Assembly: GCA_039594205.1 (NCBI GenBank)
Contig: JBCNNW010000004.1
Coordinates: 57,338-121,337 of the forward strand
Source: Pseudescherichia sp039594205
GTDB taxonomy: Bacteria > Pseudomonadota > Gammaproteobacteria > Enterobacterales > Enterobacteriaceae
Length of the DNA stretch: 64,000 nt
Direction of reading: 5' to 3'
Shown here: piece by piece, positions 8,467 to 17,560 of the stretch
How positions within the stretch are numbered: the first letter of the stretch is position 1
Layout of the letters: each line of letters opens with the position of its first letter
Notes under the pieces: generated by a model
Told to the model about the DNA's origin: nothing
Seen by the model: only the letters and a program-made list of their open reading frames with translations
The model's database searches: none
Program-made: the position numbers and the translations under genes

Positions 8467-9978
8467 ATGGAGTTCAGTGTAAAAAGCGGTAGCCCGGAGA
8501 AACAGCGGAGTGCCTGCATCGTGGTTGGCGTGTTTGAACCACGCCGGCTCTCCCCTATCGCCGAGCAGCTCGATAAGATCAGCGACGGCTACATCAGCGC
8601 GCTGCTGCGCCGTGGAGAGCTGGAAGGCAAGCCGGGACAGACGTTGTTGCTACACCATGTTCCTAACGTCCTGTCAGAGCGCATTTTGCTGATTGGCTGC
8701 GGGAAAGAGCGTGAGCTGGACGAGCGCCAGTACAAGCAGGTTATTCAGAAAACTATTAATACGCTGAATGATACTGGCTCAATGGAGGCGGTCTGCTTCC
8801 TGACCGAACTGCACGTTAAAGGGCGCAACACCTACTGGAAAGTGCGTCAGGCGGTAGAGACGGCAAAAGAGACGCTCTACAGCTTCGATCAGCTGAAAAC
8901 GAACAAATCTGAGCCGCGTCGTCCGCTGCGCAAGATGGTCTTTAACGTGCCAACCCGCCGGGAGCTGACCAGCGGCGAGCGCGCCATTCAGCACGGTCTG
9001 GCGATCGCCTGCGGCATCAAGGCGGCGAAAGACCTCAGCAACATGCCGCCGAATATCTGTAACGCGGGCTACCTTGCCTCGCAGGCGCGCCAGCTGGCAG
9101 ACTCCAACAGCGAGAATATCACCACCCGAGTGATCGGCGAGCAGCAGATGCGCGAGCTGGGGATGCACTCCTATCTGGCGGTGGGCCAGGGTTCGCAGAA
9201 CGAATCCCTGATGTCGGTCATCGAGTACAAGGGCAGCACCGACGAAGACGCGCGTCCGATTGTGCTGGTGGGTAAAGGGCTGACCTTTGACTCCGGCGGC
9301 ATCTCCATCAAGCCAGCCGAAGGCATGGATGAGATGAAGTATGACATGTGCGGCGCGGCGGCGGTTTATGGCGTGATGCGCATGGTCGCCGAGCTGAAGC
9401 TGCCGCTGAACGTGGTGGGCGTGCTGGCGGGCTGTGAGAACATGCCCGGTGGCCGCGCCTTCCGTCCGGGTGACGTCCTGACCACCATGTCCGGTCAAAC
9501 GGTGGAGGTGCTGAACACCGATGCCGAAGGGCGTCTGGTGCTGTGCGACGTCTTAACCTACGTGGAGCGTTTCGATCCCGAGCTGGTGATTGACATCGCT
9601 ACCCTGACCGGGGCGTGCGTCATTGCCCTCGGCCACCACATCACCGGCCTGATGTCGAACCACAATCCGCTGGCCCACGAGCTGATCGGCGCGTCCGAGC
9701 AGGCGGGGGATCGCGCATGGCGTCTGCCGCTGGGCGACGAGTACTATGAGCAGCTGGAGTCCAACTTTGCCGATATGGCCAACATCGGCGGCCGTCCCGG
9801 TGGGGCGATCACCGCGGGCTGCTTCCTGTCGCGCTTTACCCGGAAATACAACTGGGCGCACCTCGACATCGCCGGGACCGCATGGCGCTCCGGCAAAGCC
9901 AAAGGCGCAACCGGTCGTCCTGTCGCCCTGCTGTCGCAGTTCCTGCTCAACCGTGCCGGTTTCAACGGCGAAGAGTAA
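8467..9978 (+). CDS. pepA: Leucyl aminopeptidase PepA (also a DNA-binding accessory protein)
   Basis: A 503-residue M17 aminopeptidase that removes N-terminal residues from peptides as a hexamer. The active-site segments GKGLTFDSGGISIKP (270-283) and the signature NTDAEGRL (350-357) contain the metal ligands Lys, Asp and Glu and the catalytic Arg. In E. coli the same protein binds DNA, repressing carAB and aiding Xer recombination; that second role is likely relevant in a region rich in carbamoyl-phosphate genes. Start ATG follows AGGAG. Confidence 0.98.
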   Translation: MEFSVKSGSPEKQRSACIVVGVFEPRRLSPIAEQLDKISDGYISALLRRGELEGKPGQTLLLHHVPNVLSERILLIGCGKERELDERQYKQVIQKTINTLNDTGSMEAVCFLTELHVKGRNTYWKVRQAVETAKETLYSFDQLKTNKSEPRRPLRKMVFNVPTRRELTSGERAIQHGLAIACGIKAAKDLSNMPPNICNAGYLASQARQLADSNSENITTRVIGEQQMRELGMHSYLAVGQGSQNESLMSVIEYKGSTDEDARPIVLVGKGLTFDSGGISIKPAEGMDEMKYDMCGAAAVYGVMRMVAELKLPLNVVGVLAGCENMPGGRAFRPGDVLTTMSGQTVEVLNTDAEGRLVLCDVLTYVERFDPELVIDIATLTGACVIALGHHITGLMSNHNPLAHELIGASEQAGDRAWRLPLGDEYYEQLESNFADMANIGGRPGGAITAGCFLSRFTRKYNWAHLDIAGTAWRSGKAKGATGRPVALLSQFLLNRAGFNGEE

Positions 9979-9987
9979 TATTCAATG

Positions 9988-10064
9988 TCGGGTGGCGGCA
10001 ACGCCTTACCCGGCCTACACACGGCAGCACACTGTAGGCCCGGTAAGCGCAGCGCCACCGGGCA
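9988..10064. repeat. Pair of REP elements
   Basis: Two REP units in opposite orientation (about 9988-10018 and 10034-10064), each with a GGCNNNNCC-rich stem (ending CCCGGCCTAC; starting GTAGGCCCGG). Together they form a small BIME between pepA and holC. Confidence 0.85.
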
Positions 10065-10097
10065 ACATGCTTTAATTCATCACAAGAAGCCCCATAT

Positions 10098-10541
10098 ATG
10101 AAGAATGCAACGTTCTACCTTCTGGACAATGACACGCAGCAGGATGGCTTAAGCGCCGTTGAACAACTGGTGTGTGAGATTGCCGCAGAACGTTGGCGCG
10201 CAGGTAAACGCGTTCTGATCGCCTGTGAAGATGAGCGGCAGGCGATTCGCCTCGACGAGGCCCTGTGGGCGCGTCCGGCTGAGCGCTTTGTACCGCATAA
10301 TCTGGCGGGCGAAGGGCCGCGCGGCGGTGCGCCGGTGGAGATCGCCTGGCCGCAAAAACGCAATAGCAGCCCGCGCGATCTGCTGATCAGCCTGCGGGTG
10401 AACTTTGCAGATTTTGCCACCGCTTTCACAGAAGTGGTAGACTTCGTTCCTCACGAAGAAACTCTGAAACAACTGGCTCGCGAACGCTATAAGGCCTATC
10501 GCCTGGCTGGTTTCAACCTGAACACGGCAACCTGGAAATAA
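10098..10541 (+). CDS. holC: DNA polymerase III chi subunit
   Basis: A 147-residue clamp-loader accessory subunit. It links the replisome to SSB. The beginning MKNATFYLLDNDTQQDGLSAVE and the length match E. coli HolC. Its stop TAA shares one base with the valS ATG (10541), so translation is coupled. Confidence 0.97.
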   Translation: MKNATFYLLDNDTQQDGLSAVEQLVCEIAAERWRAGKRVLIACEDERQAIRLDEALWARPAERFVPHNLAGEGPRGGAPVEIAWPQKRNSSPRDLLISLRVNFADFATAFTEVVDFVPHEETLKQLARERYKAYRLAGFNLNTATWK

Positions 10542-13396
10542 TGGAAAAGACATATAACCCCCAAGATATCGAACAGCCGCTTTACGAGCACTGGGAGCAG
10601 CAGGGCTACTTCAAACCGAATGGCGACGAGAGCCAGGAGAGCTTCTGCATCATGATCCCGCCGCCGAACGTGACCGGCAGTTTGCATATGGGCCACGCCT
10701 TCCAGCAGACCATCATGGATACCATGATCCGCTACCAGCGCATGCAGGGCAAAAACACCCTGTGGCAGGCCGGGACCGACCATGCGGGCATTGCGACCCA
10801 GATGGTGGTTGAGCGTAAGATTGCCGCTGAAGAGGGGAAAACCCGCCACGACTACGGTCGCGATGCCTTCATCGATAAAATCTGGCAGTGGAAGGCAGAG
10901 TCCGGCGGCACCATCACCCGTCAGATGCGCCGTCTCGGCAACTCCGTGGACTGGGAGCGCGAGCGCTTCACCATGGACGAGGGCCTCTCCAACGCCGTGA
11001 AAGAGGTGTTTGTTCGCCTCTATAAAGAAGATCTGATCTACCGCGGCAAGCGCCTGGTAAACTGGGATCCGAAGCTGCGCACCGCGATCTCTGACCTGGA
11101 GGTTGAGAACCGCGAATCGAAAGGTTCCATGTGGCACATCCGCTACCCGCTGGCCGACGGTGCGAAAACCGCCGACGGTAAAGATTACCTGGTGGTCGCC
11201 ACTACCCGTCCGGAGACCCTGCTGGGGGATACCGGCGTCGCGGTGAACCCGGAAGATCCGCGCTACAAAGATCTGATCGGTAAATTTGTGGTGCTGCCGC
11301 TGGTTAACCGTCGCATTCCGATTGTCGGTGACGAGCACGCCGACATGGAGAAAGGCACCGGCTGCGTGAAGATCACCCCGGCGCACGACTTTAACGACTA
11401 CGAAGTGGGCCGTCGTCACGCCCTGCCGATGATCAACATCCTGACCTTTGACGGCGATATCCGTGAAAGCGCAGAGGTGTACGACACCAAAGGCAACGAA
11501 TCCGACGTCTACTCCAGCGAGATCCCGGCTGAGTTCCAGAAGCTGGAACGCTTTGCTGCCCGTAAAGCGGTGGTGGCTGCCGTTGACGCCCTCGGCCTGC
11601 TGGAAGAGATTAAACCGCACGACCTGACCGTACCGTACGGCGACCGCGGCGGCGTGGTGATCGAGCCGATGCTGACCGATCAGTGGTATGTTCGTGCCGA
11701 TGTGCTGGCAAAACCGGCCGTAGAAGCGGTTGAGAACGGCGACATTCAGTTTGTGCCGAAGCAGTACGAGAACATGTACTTCTCCTGGATGCGCGATATT
11801 CAGGACTGGTGTATCTCCCGTCAGCTATGGTGGGGCCACCGTATCCCGGCCTGGTACGACAGCGAAGGCAACGTCTTTGTGGGCCGTACGGAAGAGGAAG
11901 TGCGCCAGGAGAATAACCTGAGCGCCGATGTCGTCCTGCGCCAGGATGAAGACGTACTCGACACCTGGTTCTCCTCCGCGCTGTGGACCTTCTCTACCCT
12001 CGGCTGGCCGGAGAACACCGACGCCCTGCGTCAGTTCCACCCGACCTCGGTGATGGTCTCTGGCTTCGACATCATCTTCTTCTGGATCGCCCGCATGATC
12101 ATGATGACCATGCACTTCATCAAAGATGAAGACGGCAAGCCGCAGATCCCGTTCAAGACCATCTACATGACCGGTCTGATCCGCGACGACGAAGGCCAGA
12201 AGATGTCCAAGTCGAAGGGCAACGTGATTGACCCGCTGGATATGGTCGACGGTATCTCGCTGGCGGATCTGCTGGAGAAACGCACCGGCAACATGATGCA
12301 GCCGCAGCTGGCAGAGAAAATTGCCAAGCGCACCGAGAAGCAGTTCCCGAACGGCATCGAGCCGCACGGCACCGACGCCCTGCGCTTTACCCTGGCGGCG
12401 CTGGCCTCTACCGGGCGCGACATCAACTGGGACATGAAGCGCCTGGAAGGCTACCGCAACTTCTGTAACAAGCTGTGGAACGCCAGCCGCTTTGTGCTGA
12501 TGAACACCGAAGAGCAGGATTGCGGCTTCAACGGCGGGGAGATGACCCTCTCCCTGGCAGATCGCTGGATCCGCGCCGAGTTCAACCAGACGGTGAAAGC
12601 CTTCCGTGAGGCGCTGGACAGCTTCCGCTTCGATATTGCTGCGGGCATCCTGTATGAGTTCACCTGGAACCAGTTCTGTGACTGGTATCTGGAGCTGACC
12701 AAGCCGGTAATGAACGGCGGTTCCGAGGCCGAGCTGCGCGGTACGCGTAACACTCTGGTCACGGTGCTGGAAGGTCTGCTGCGCCTGGCGCACCCGATCA
12801 TTCCGTTTATTACCGAAACCATCTGGCAGCGCGTGAAGGTGCTTACCGGTAACCACGCTGACACCATCATGCTGCAGCCGTTCCCGGCCTTCGACGCCGC
12901 GCAGGTTGATGAAGCGGCGGTAGCGGATACCGAGTGGCTGAAGCAGGCGATTGTCGCGGTGCGTAATATCCGCGCCGAGATGAACCTCTCCCCGGCTAAG
13001 CCGCTGGAGCTGCTGCTGCGCGGCTGCAGCAGCGATGCGGCACGTCGTGTGAACGACAACCGTAGCTTCCTGCAGACCCTGGCGCGTCTGGAGAGCATCA
13101 CCCTGTTGCCTGCCGATGATAAAGGCCCGGTCTCCGTGACCAAGATCATCGACGGCGCAGAGCTGCTGATCCCGATGGCTGGCCTGATCGACAAGGCTGC
13201 CGAGCTGGAGCGTCTGGCAAAAGAGATCGCCAAAGTAGACGTTGAAATTGGTCGTATCGAGAGCAAACTGGGGAACGAAGGCTTTGTGGCGCGCGCGCCG
13301 GAAGCGGTCGTTGCCAAAGAGCGTGAGCGTCTGACCGCCCTGGCCGAGGCGAAAGTCAAACTCGCCGAACAGCAGAACGTCATCAGCGCACTGTAA
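10541..13396 (+). CDS. valS: Valyl-tRNA synthetase
   Basis: A 951-residue class I synthetase charging tRNA-Val. The HIGH box is HMGH (49-52) in PPPNVTGSLHMGHAF; the KMSKS loop is in DEGQKMSKSKGNVIDP, about residue 555. The CP1 editing domain with TTRPETLLGDTGVAV and the C-terminal coiled coil (about 880-951) are present. Coupled to holC by a one-base overlap, as in E. coli. Confidence 0.99.
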   Translation: MEKTYNPQDIEQPLYEHWEQQGYFKPNGDESQESFCIMIPPPNVTGSLHMGHAFQQTIMDTMIRYQRMQGKNTLWQAGTDHAGIATQMVVERKIAAEEGKTRHDYGRDAFIDKIWQWKAESGGTITRQMRRLGNSVDWERERFTMDEGLSNAVKEVFVRLYKEDLIYRGKRLVNWDPKLRTAISDLEVENRESKGSMWHIRYPLADGAKTADGKDYLVVATTRPETLLGDTGVAVNPEDPRYKDLIGKFVVLPLVNRRIPIVGDEHADMEKGTGCVKITPAHDFNDYEVGRRHALPMINILTFDGDIRESAEVYDTKGNESDVYSSEIPAEFQKLERFAARKAVVAAVDALGLLEEIKPHDLTVPYGDRGGVVIEPMLTDQWYVRADVLAKPAVEAVENGDIQFVPKQYENMYFSWMRDIQDWCISRQLWWGHRIPAWYDSEGNVFVGRTEEEVRQENNLSADVVLRQDEDVLDTWFSSALWTFSTLGWPENTDALRQFHPTSVMVSGFDIIFFWIARMIMMTMHFIKDEDGKPQIPFKTIYMTGLIRDDEGQKMSKSKGNVIDPLDMVDGISLADLLEKRTGNMMQPQLAEKIAKRTEKQFPNGIEPHGTDALRFTLAALASTGRDINWDMKRLEGYRNFCNKLWNASRFVLMNTEEQDCGFNGGEMTLSLADRWIRAEFNQTVKAFREALDSFRFDIAAGILYEFTWNQFCDWYLELTKPVMNGGSEAELRGTRNTLVTVLEGLLRLAHPIIPFITETIWQRVKVLTGNHADTIMLQPFPAFDAAQVDEAAVADTEWLKQAIVAVRNIRAEMNLSPAKPLELLLRGCSSDAARRVNDNRSFLQTLARLESITLLPADDKGPVSVTKIIDGAELLIPMAGLIDKAAELERLAKEIAKVDVEIGRIESKLGNEGFVARAPEAVVAKERERLTALAEAKVKLAEQQNVISAL

Positions 13397-13404
13397 TCGC
13401 GTTC

Positions 13405-13429
13405 GCCCCTTACCTCTCCGGTAAGGGGC
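13405..13429 (+). terminator. Hairpin after valS
   Basis: GCCCCTTAC (13405-13413) pairs with GTAAGGGGC (13421-13429) over a 7-nt loop. No U-run follows, so termination may be weak or Rho-assisted. Confidence 0.55.
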
Positions 13430-13452
13430 ACTTATCAACGAAGAGCCTCACC

Positions 13453-13959
13453 ATGAATGTTGCAACCGCCACTCAACTGCACATGCGCCGCATCACGCCT
13501 GAAGACAACCCGGTTATCGCCGCCGTTATTCGTCAGGTGTCGGCGGAGTATGGCCTGACCGCCGACAAGGGCTACACCGTTGCCGATCCCAATCTTGACG
13601 AGCTGTACGCCCTCTACAGCCAGCCGGGCCACGCCTACTGGGTGATTGAGCAAGATGGTCAGGTGGTGGGCGGCGGGGGCGTCGCGCCGCTCCAGTGCAG
13701 CGAACCCGATATCTGTGAGTTGCAGAAGATGTACTTCCTGCCCGCGGTACGCGGCAAAGGAATGGCGAAAAAGCTGGCGCTTGCCGCGCTGGATCACGCC
13801 CGTACGCAAGGGTTTACCCGCTGCTATCTGGAGACCACCGCGTTTCTGAAGGAGGCGATTGGCCTCTACGAGCATCTGGGCTTTGAACATATCGACGGCC
13901 CGCTGGGCTGTACCGGGCACGTCGACTGTGAAGTGCGGATGTTAAAAGCGCTGGCCTGA
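13453..13959 (+). CDS. yjgM: GNAT-family N-acetyltransferase YjgM
   Basis: A 168-residue single-domain acetyltransferase. Acetyl-CoA-binding motif A is visible as KMYFLPAVRGKGMAKKLA (about 96-113), followed by ETTAFLKEAIGLYEHLGF. It is close to E. coli YjgM; the physiological substrate is not established. The start at 13453 gives the N-terminal extension seen in E. coli; Met13 is an alternative. yjgN, present here in E. coli, is missing. Confidence 0.9.
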   Translation: MNVATATQLHMRRITPEDNPVIAAVIRQVSAEYGLTADKGYTVADPNLDELYALYSQPGHAYWVIEQDGQVVGGGGVAPLQCSEPDICELQKMYFLPAVRGKGMAKKLALAALDHARTQGFTRCYLETTAFLKEAIGLYEHLGFEHIDGPLGCTGHVDCEVRMLKALA

Positions 13960-13961
13960 AA

Positions 13962-14720
13962 TCAGACCGGCACACCGCTGTGAAAACGAAACTCGCCGTC
14001 GGGGCTGGCGATTAGCGCCGCCTCCACCTCGCCAAAAAAGCGCACCCGGGGAGTGATATCCTGAGCTGAGATCTGCTGGGCCAGCGTCAGGTAGTCCTCG
14101 TAGTGCCGCGCCTCGGATCGCAGCAGCGACAGATAGAACTTCTGCAAATCCTCTTCAAGACAGGGCGCCAGGGCGGCAAAGCGCTCGCAGGAGCGGGCCT
14201 CGATATACGCCCCGCAGATCAGCTTATCAATCAGCGTGAGCGGCTCGTGGGTCCGTACCTCCTTCAACATCCCTTTGGCGTAGCGGCTGGCGGTGATCTT
14301 GACGTAGGGAATGTTCCGCACCGTCATCGCCTCGCGCACCTGCCAGAAGTGGTGCAGCTCCTCTTTAATCAGTAGCACCATGCTGTCGATCAGCAGGCGG
14401 CCCCAGGGATCGTTGGTCTGCGGCATCACACCTTTGCCAATCTGCCTGTGCAGGGCGACAAAATCCGGCTCTGGCCCTTCACGGAAGGTGAAGGCCTCGT
14501 AAGGTTTGAGCCACTCAAGCAGCGTCTCGCTGCCGGTCTTATCCGCCACGTACTTGCGGACCAGCAGCATCGCGGTCTGCGCGGCCTTCAGCTCGCACAC
14601 CATATGGTCGGTCAGCAGCAGAGGCAGGTTAGCCGGGTCGCGGGCTTTGTCGATCCACGCCTGGGGCGTCGGGCAGTGCAGGAAAGTGTGTATCGGGGCG
14701 AGTATCTGGGCGTAGTCCAT
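13962..14720 (-). CDS. miaE: tRNA 2-methylthio-N6-isopentenyladenosine37 hydroxylase
   Basis: A 252-residue non-haem di-iron monooxygenase that hydroxylates ms2i6A37 to ms2io6A37 in tRNAs reading U-starting codons, an oxygen-dependent step. Carboxylate/histidine ligand motifs of the four-helix bundle are seen in KEELHHFWQ, EARSCERFAAL and RSEARHYEDY. The gene occurs in Salmonella and relatives and is absent from E. coli K-12. Start ATG follows AAGGAACACC. Convergent with yjgM, 65 bp from rraB. Confidence 0.95.
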   Translation of the reverse strand: MDYAQILAPIHTFLHCPTPQAWIDKARDPANLPLLLTDHMVCELKAAQTAMLLVRKYVADKTGSETLLEWLKPYEAFTFREGPEPDFVALHRQIGKGVMPQTNDPWGRLLIDSMVLLIKEELHHFWQVREAMTVRNIPYVKITASRYAKGMLKEVRTHEPLTLIDKLICGAYIEARSCERFAALAPCLEEDLQKFYLSLLRSEARHYEDYLTLAQQISAQDITPRVRFFGEVEAALIASPDGEFRFHSGVPV

Positions 14721-14785
14721 GGTGTTCCTTGCAGTGCGGCAGCGGGCGCTGCCGCACGAACAATTAAAGCGTGTTACCGAGTGAC

Positions 14786-15211
14786 TTAGTGGCGGGTGCC
14801 GTCATCATCTTCGTCGACGTAATCTTCATCGTCTTCGTCATCACCCTCTTCGCCGTTAGGATCCTCGTAGTAGGTGCCCCAGCCGTCGTACTCAACTTCA
14901 AACTTCTCTGCCAGGGTCATCAGCTGCTCAACCTGCGCATCGATCAGATCGGCATTCAGCGCGCACTCGCTAAGAATATCGCAGCAGATTACGGTGTCGC
15001 CCTCTTCCACTTCCAGCTCTTCCGGCTCGGTCACTTCATAACCCAGCTTGAACGCCTCTACCGCTACCTTCTCCAGCGTTTCAAAATCGTCAGCGGAGAG
15101 ATGATGCTCAATAGTGTAGAGCGCATCAGGATCGCTACCGTCCTCCAGCAGCTCTTCAATAATCAGACGGGTCTCTTCACGCTGCTCTTCCAGATGTTCC
15201 TGGTTTGCCAT
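14786..15211 (-). CDS. rraB: Ribonuclease E inhibitor RraB
   Basis: A 141-residue acidic cytoplasmic protein that binds RNase E and changes degradosome composition and mRNA decay. It begins MANQEHLEEQREETRLIIEE and ends in an Asp/Glu-rich tail (about 118-141). The start at 15211 is chosen because GAGGAACAAGCT precedes it and it matches E. coli RraB; a longer frame runs upstream without a ribosome site. Confidence 0.96.
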   Translation of the reverse strand: MANQEHLEEQREETRLIIEELLEDGSDPDALYTIEHHLSADDFETLEKVAVEAFKLGYEVTEPEELEVEEGDTVICCDILSECALNADLIDAQVEQLMTLAEKFEVEYDGWGTYYEDPNGEEGDDEDDEDYVDEDDDGTRH

Positions 15212-15304
15212 AGCTTGTTCCTCATAATGTGCGGCAGATACTCTTATTTTCACATACCGTCGCCAATGCCTCCACTCCTGACGGAAAAGATTTGTTGAAC
15301 AGGG

Positions 15305-15348
15305 TTGCAAATGAATATTTAGACATATAAAGTGAATTTTAATTCAAT
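15305..15348 (+). promoter_or_regulatory. Two ARG boxes over the argI promoter
   Basis: Box 2 at 15331-15348, AGTGAATTTTAATTCAAT, is a near-perfect ArgR palindrome; box 1 at 15310-15327, AATGAATATTTAGACATA, is weaker. Their TGAAT cores are 21 bp apart with a 3-bp gap, the standard ArgR hexamer geometry. A TTGCAA (15305-15310) and TATAAA (15326-15331) are plausible promoter hexamers, overlapped by the boxes. Confidence 0.9.
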
Positions 15349-15375
15349 AACTGGCCTGAGCCATGTGAGGGAAAC

Positions 15376-16380
15376 ATGTCTGCGTTCTACCAGAAACACT
15401 TTTTAAAACTGCTCGACTTTACCCCTGCCGAAATCCACGCCCTGCTCCAGCTCGCCGCCCGGCTCAAAAAAGATAAAAAACAAGGCACTGAAGTACCGCA
15501 GCTGGCGGGTAAAAACATTGCGCTCATCTTCGAAAAAGACTCTACCCGTACCCGATGCTCTTTCGAAGTTGCCGCCTACGACCAGGGTGCTCGCGTCACT
15601 TATTTAGGGCCAAGCGGGAGCCAGATTGGGCATAAAGAGTCAATCAAAGACACCGCCCGCGTGCTGGGCCGCATGTATGACGGTATTCAGTATCGCGGTC
15701 ATGGCCAGCAGATCGTCGAGGCGCTGGCTGAATTCGCCGGCGTACCGGTGTGGAACGGCCTGACCAACGAGTTTCACCCGACCCAGCTGCTGGCGGATCT
15801 GCTGACTATGCAGGAGCACCTGCCGGGCAAAGCCCTTAACGAGATGACGCTGGTTTACGCGGGCGATGCGCGCAACAATATGGGCAACTCTATGCTGGAG
15901 GCGGCCGCACTGGTGGGGCTGGATCTGCGTCTGGTGGCACCCCAGGCCTGCTGGCCAGAAGCGAGCCTGGTGACCGAGTGCAGCGCCCTGGCGCAGCAGA
16001 ACGGCGGCAGCATCACCCTGACGGAGAACATTGCCGAGGGGGTAAAAGGCGCGGACTTTATCTATACCGACGTCTGGGTATCGATGGGCGAAGCCAAAGA
16101 GAAGTGGGCCGAGCGTATCGCGCTGCTGCGCGACTATCAGGTGAACAGCCAGATGCTGGCCCTGACCGGCAACCCGCAGGTGAAGTTCCTGCACTGCCTG
16201 CCCGCCTTTCACGACGACCAGACTACCCTTGGCAAGCAGATGGCAGAGAACTTTGGTCTGCACGGCGGCATGGAGGTGACTGACGAGGTGTTTGAGTCGC
16301 CGAACAGCATCGTGTTCGACCAGGCGGAAAACCGCATGCACACCATCAAAGCGGTGATGGTTGCCACCCTCGCCGGGTAA
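15376..16380 (+). CDS. argI: Ornithine carbamoyltransferase, anabolic
   Basis: A 334-residue enzyme making citrulline from ornithine and carbamoyl phosphate in arginine biosynthesis. The carbamoyl-phosphate loop STRTR is at 56-60, with the FHPTQ and LHCLPAFHDD motifs that hold substrate and the catalytic Cys. Two ARG boxes upstream mark it as the arginine-repressed copy; a second, diverged copy lies in the arc cluster at 19745. Confidence 0.97.
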   Translation: MSAFYQKHFLKLLDFTPAEIHALLQLAARLKKDKKQGTEVPQLAGKNIALIFEKDSTRTRCSFEVAAYDQGARVTYLGPSGSQIGHKESIKDTARVLGRMYDGIQYRGHGQQIVEALAEFAGVPVWNGLTNEFHPTQLLADLLTMQEHLPGKALNEMTLVYAGDARNNMGNSMLEAAALVGLDLRLVAPQACWPEASLVTECSALAQQNGGSITLTENIAEGVKGADFIYTDVWVSMGEAKEKWAERIALLRDYQVNSQMLALTGNPQVKFLHCLPAFHDDQTTLGKQMAENFGLHGGMEVTDEVFESPNSIVFDQAENRMHTIKAVMVATLAG

Positions 16381-16392
16381 ACCGTTGCTCAC

Positions 16393-16424
16393 GTAGGCCG
16401 GGCAAGCGCCAGCGCCGCCCGGCG
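16393..16424. repeat. REP element
   Basis: GTAGGCCGGGCAAGCGC followed by GCGCCGCCCGGCG, a REP hairpin between convergent argI and tabA. Confidence 0.8.
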
Positions 16425-16438
16425 TTTACATTGCCCGG

Positions 16439-16891
16439 CTACGCCACTAATACTTTCACTACCACCTTACGCACCTGGGCCGGGTTGCCCACCGCGCACA
16501 GCGGCTTATGCACCTCGCCCGGATAGAAGACCACGAAATCGCCCTCGCTAAGAACAACGGTCTTCTCCTGCTCGCCTTCCGGTAAAAACGCAATATCCTT
16601 ATCTGCCAGCCAGTCGGTGTCCGGCGTTCCGGCGGGCAGGGTGCTATAGGTCATCCCCTCCTGGCCTTTCAGGACGATCTGAATATCCAGATAGCGGGCG
16701 TGATACTCCGCACGGCGTTTGGCAAACGGCTCGGTCATGTCTTCTGAGAGCAGGAAGAAGAGGCGCGAGCCGTCGATATCGTGCTTGCCCGTTGGCGTCG
16801 CATCGTTAACGTGCTGTTTGACGTACTCAATGGCCTGAGCCAGCTCCTGTGGCAGCCAGGATTGCAGGTTGTGAATGTTGCCTGTGATCAT
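16439..16891 (-). CDS. tabA: YhcH/YjgK/YiaL family protein TabA
   Basis: A 150-residue cupin-fold protein (DUF386). E. coli TabA influences biofilm formation and is affected by toxin-antitoxin systems; its biochemical activity is unclear, relatives being tied to sialic-acid or sugar metabolism. It has LDIQIVLKGQEGM and a cupin-like PGEVHKP. The ATG at 16891 is preceded by GAGGTTACGC; an upstream in-frame ATG at 16915 is not. Convergent with argI as in E. coli. Confidence 0.9.
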   Translation of the reverse strand: MITGNIHNLQSWLPQELAQAIEYVKQHVNDATPTGKHDIDGSRLFFLLSEDMTEPFAKRRAEYHARYLDIQIVLKGQEGMTYSTLPAGTPDTDWLADKDIAFLPEGEQEKTVVLSEGDFVVFYPGEVHKPLCAVGNPAQVRKVVVKVLVA

Positions 16892-17223
16892 GCGTAACCT
16901 CTCGATATAAAACAACGTTTCATTTTTAACTTTTATACGAGAATTTTGCTCACCCTACCACTGCTTTCTACCGAAGCCTTGCGATAGCGCATGTTTATCG
17001 CCAGGGAAGTTAAATTTATGTGAGTCCTGAAAGCAATAGTATGCACTCTCTCTGCATAAGTGCTGCCGGTCATGCTCACCCCGGCGGAATATCGCCCTGA
17101 AAACTGAGCATATATAAAAAAACCTTTTCCAGGATCACATATAATGAAGCACGCCATCCCTGCACGATTCGACATATTTATCCTGCTTTTCCTCTGCATC
17201 TAAAAATAAAAAAATAGCGACTA

Positions 17224-17237
17224 TGCATAAACATGCA
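17224..17237. promoter_or_regulatory. ARG-box-like palindrome, arcA distal
   Basis: TGCATAAACATGCA fits the ArgR half-site spacing (TGnATN4ATnCA) with a C in place of A. Probably bound by ArgR or the paralogue at 22224; inference. Confidence 0.5.
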
Positions 17238-17336
17238 GGGTCGCAGAAGTGTTCATTATTTTCAAAGAGATACCCGCCTGATTTACTAACCAAAATCTAC
17301 ACGCCGTTAACAATCAAGAATATTAAAAACAATTAA

Positions 17337-17350
17337 TGCATGACGATGCA
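17337..17350. promoter_or_regulatory. ARG-box-like palindrome, arcA proximal
   Basis: TGCATGACGATGCA has the same TGCAT-N4-ATGCA form as the site at 17224, 113 bp further down. The repetition argues against chance. Confidence 0.5.
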
Positions 17351-17427
17351 GCGCATTACCTAAACTAAAAATGAATTTTCTGAAGCCTCTCAAATAACCT
17401 GTTCAGGGTTATTCCACAACCTTTTCC

Positions 17428-17480
17428 TCGTGAACATCATCACATTATTAATGCAACAGGCGCCTACTATATTCACCGAA
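17428..17480 (+). promoter_or_regulatory. Probable CRP-type site and arcA promoter
   Basis: CGTGA-ACATCA-TCACA (17429-17444) is a good CRP-like palindrome centred at 17436.5. A -10 TACTAT (17465-17470) gives a start near 17478, placing the site at about -41.5, the class II activator position; no clear -35 exists. FNR has similar half-sites (TTGAT) but the GTGA/TCAC form favours CRP. Confidence 0.55.
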
Positions 17481-17499
17481 TCCAGCAAATTCCAACGCG

Positions 17500-17522
17500 T
17501 TATGAAATAGATCATTTCATAA
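17500..17522. repeat. Perfect 9-bp inverted repeat in the arcA leader
   Basis: TTATGAAAT (17500-17508), spacer AGATC, then ATTTCATAA (17514-17522). It ends 38 bp before the arcA ATG, downstream of the inferred start site. It may be an operator or an mRNA hairpin. The arms are too far apart for a standard ARG box. Confidence 0.6.
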
Positions 17523-17560
17523 CCTCCCTCTCTTATTGCCGAAAAACGTAAGGAATAGTT

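Larger units (their letters stand above)
16892..17560. other. Long arcA upstream region, no convincing gene
   Basis: 669 bp, clearly AT-richer than the surroundings. It holds two TGCAT-N4-ATGCA palindromes, a CRP/FNR-like site with a -10 box, and a perfect inverted repeat next to arcA (listed separately). Short open frames on the minus strand (16933-17199, 17390-17572) have no ribosome site or recognisable product and I do not call them. Confidence 0.6.

Noticed and set aside
11825..13438. 537-codon minus-strand open frame across valS
   Set aside because: Antisense to an intact valS with strong conservation; composition rich in Arg, Gln and His as expected for a shadow frame.
16933..17199. 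Possible 88-residue gene upstream of arcA on the minus strand
   Set aside because: No ribosome site, no recognisable domain, and it covers regulatory palindromes.
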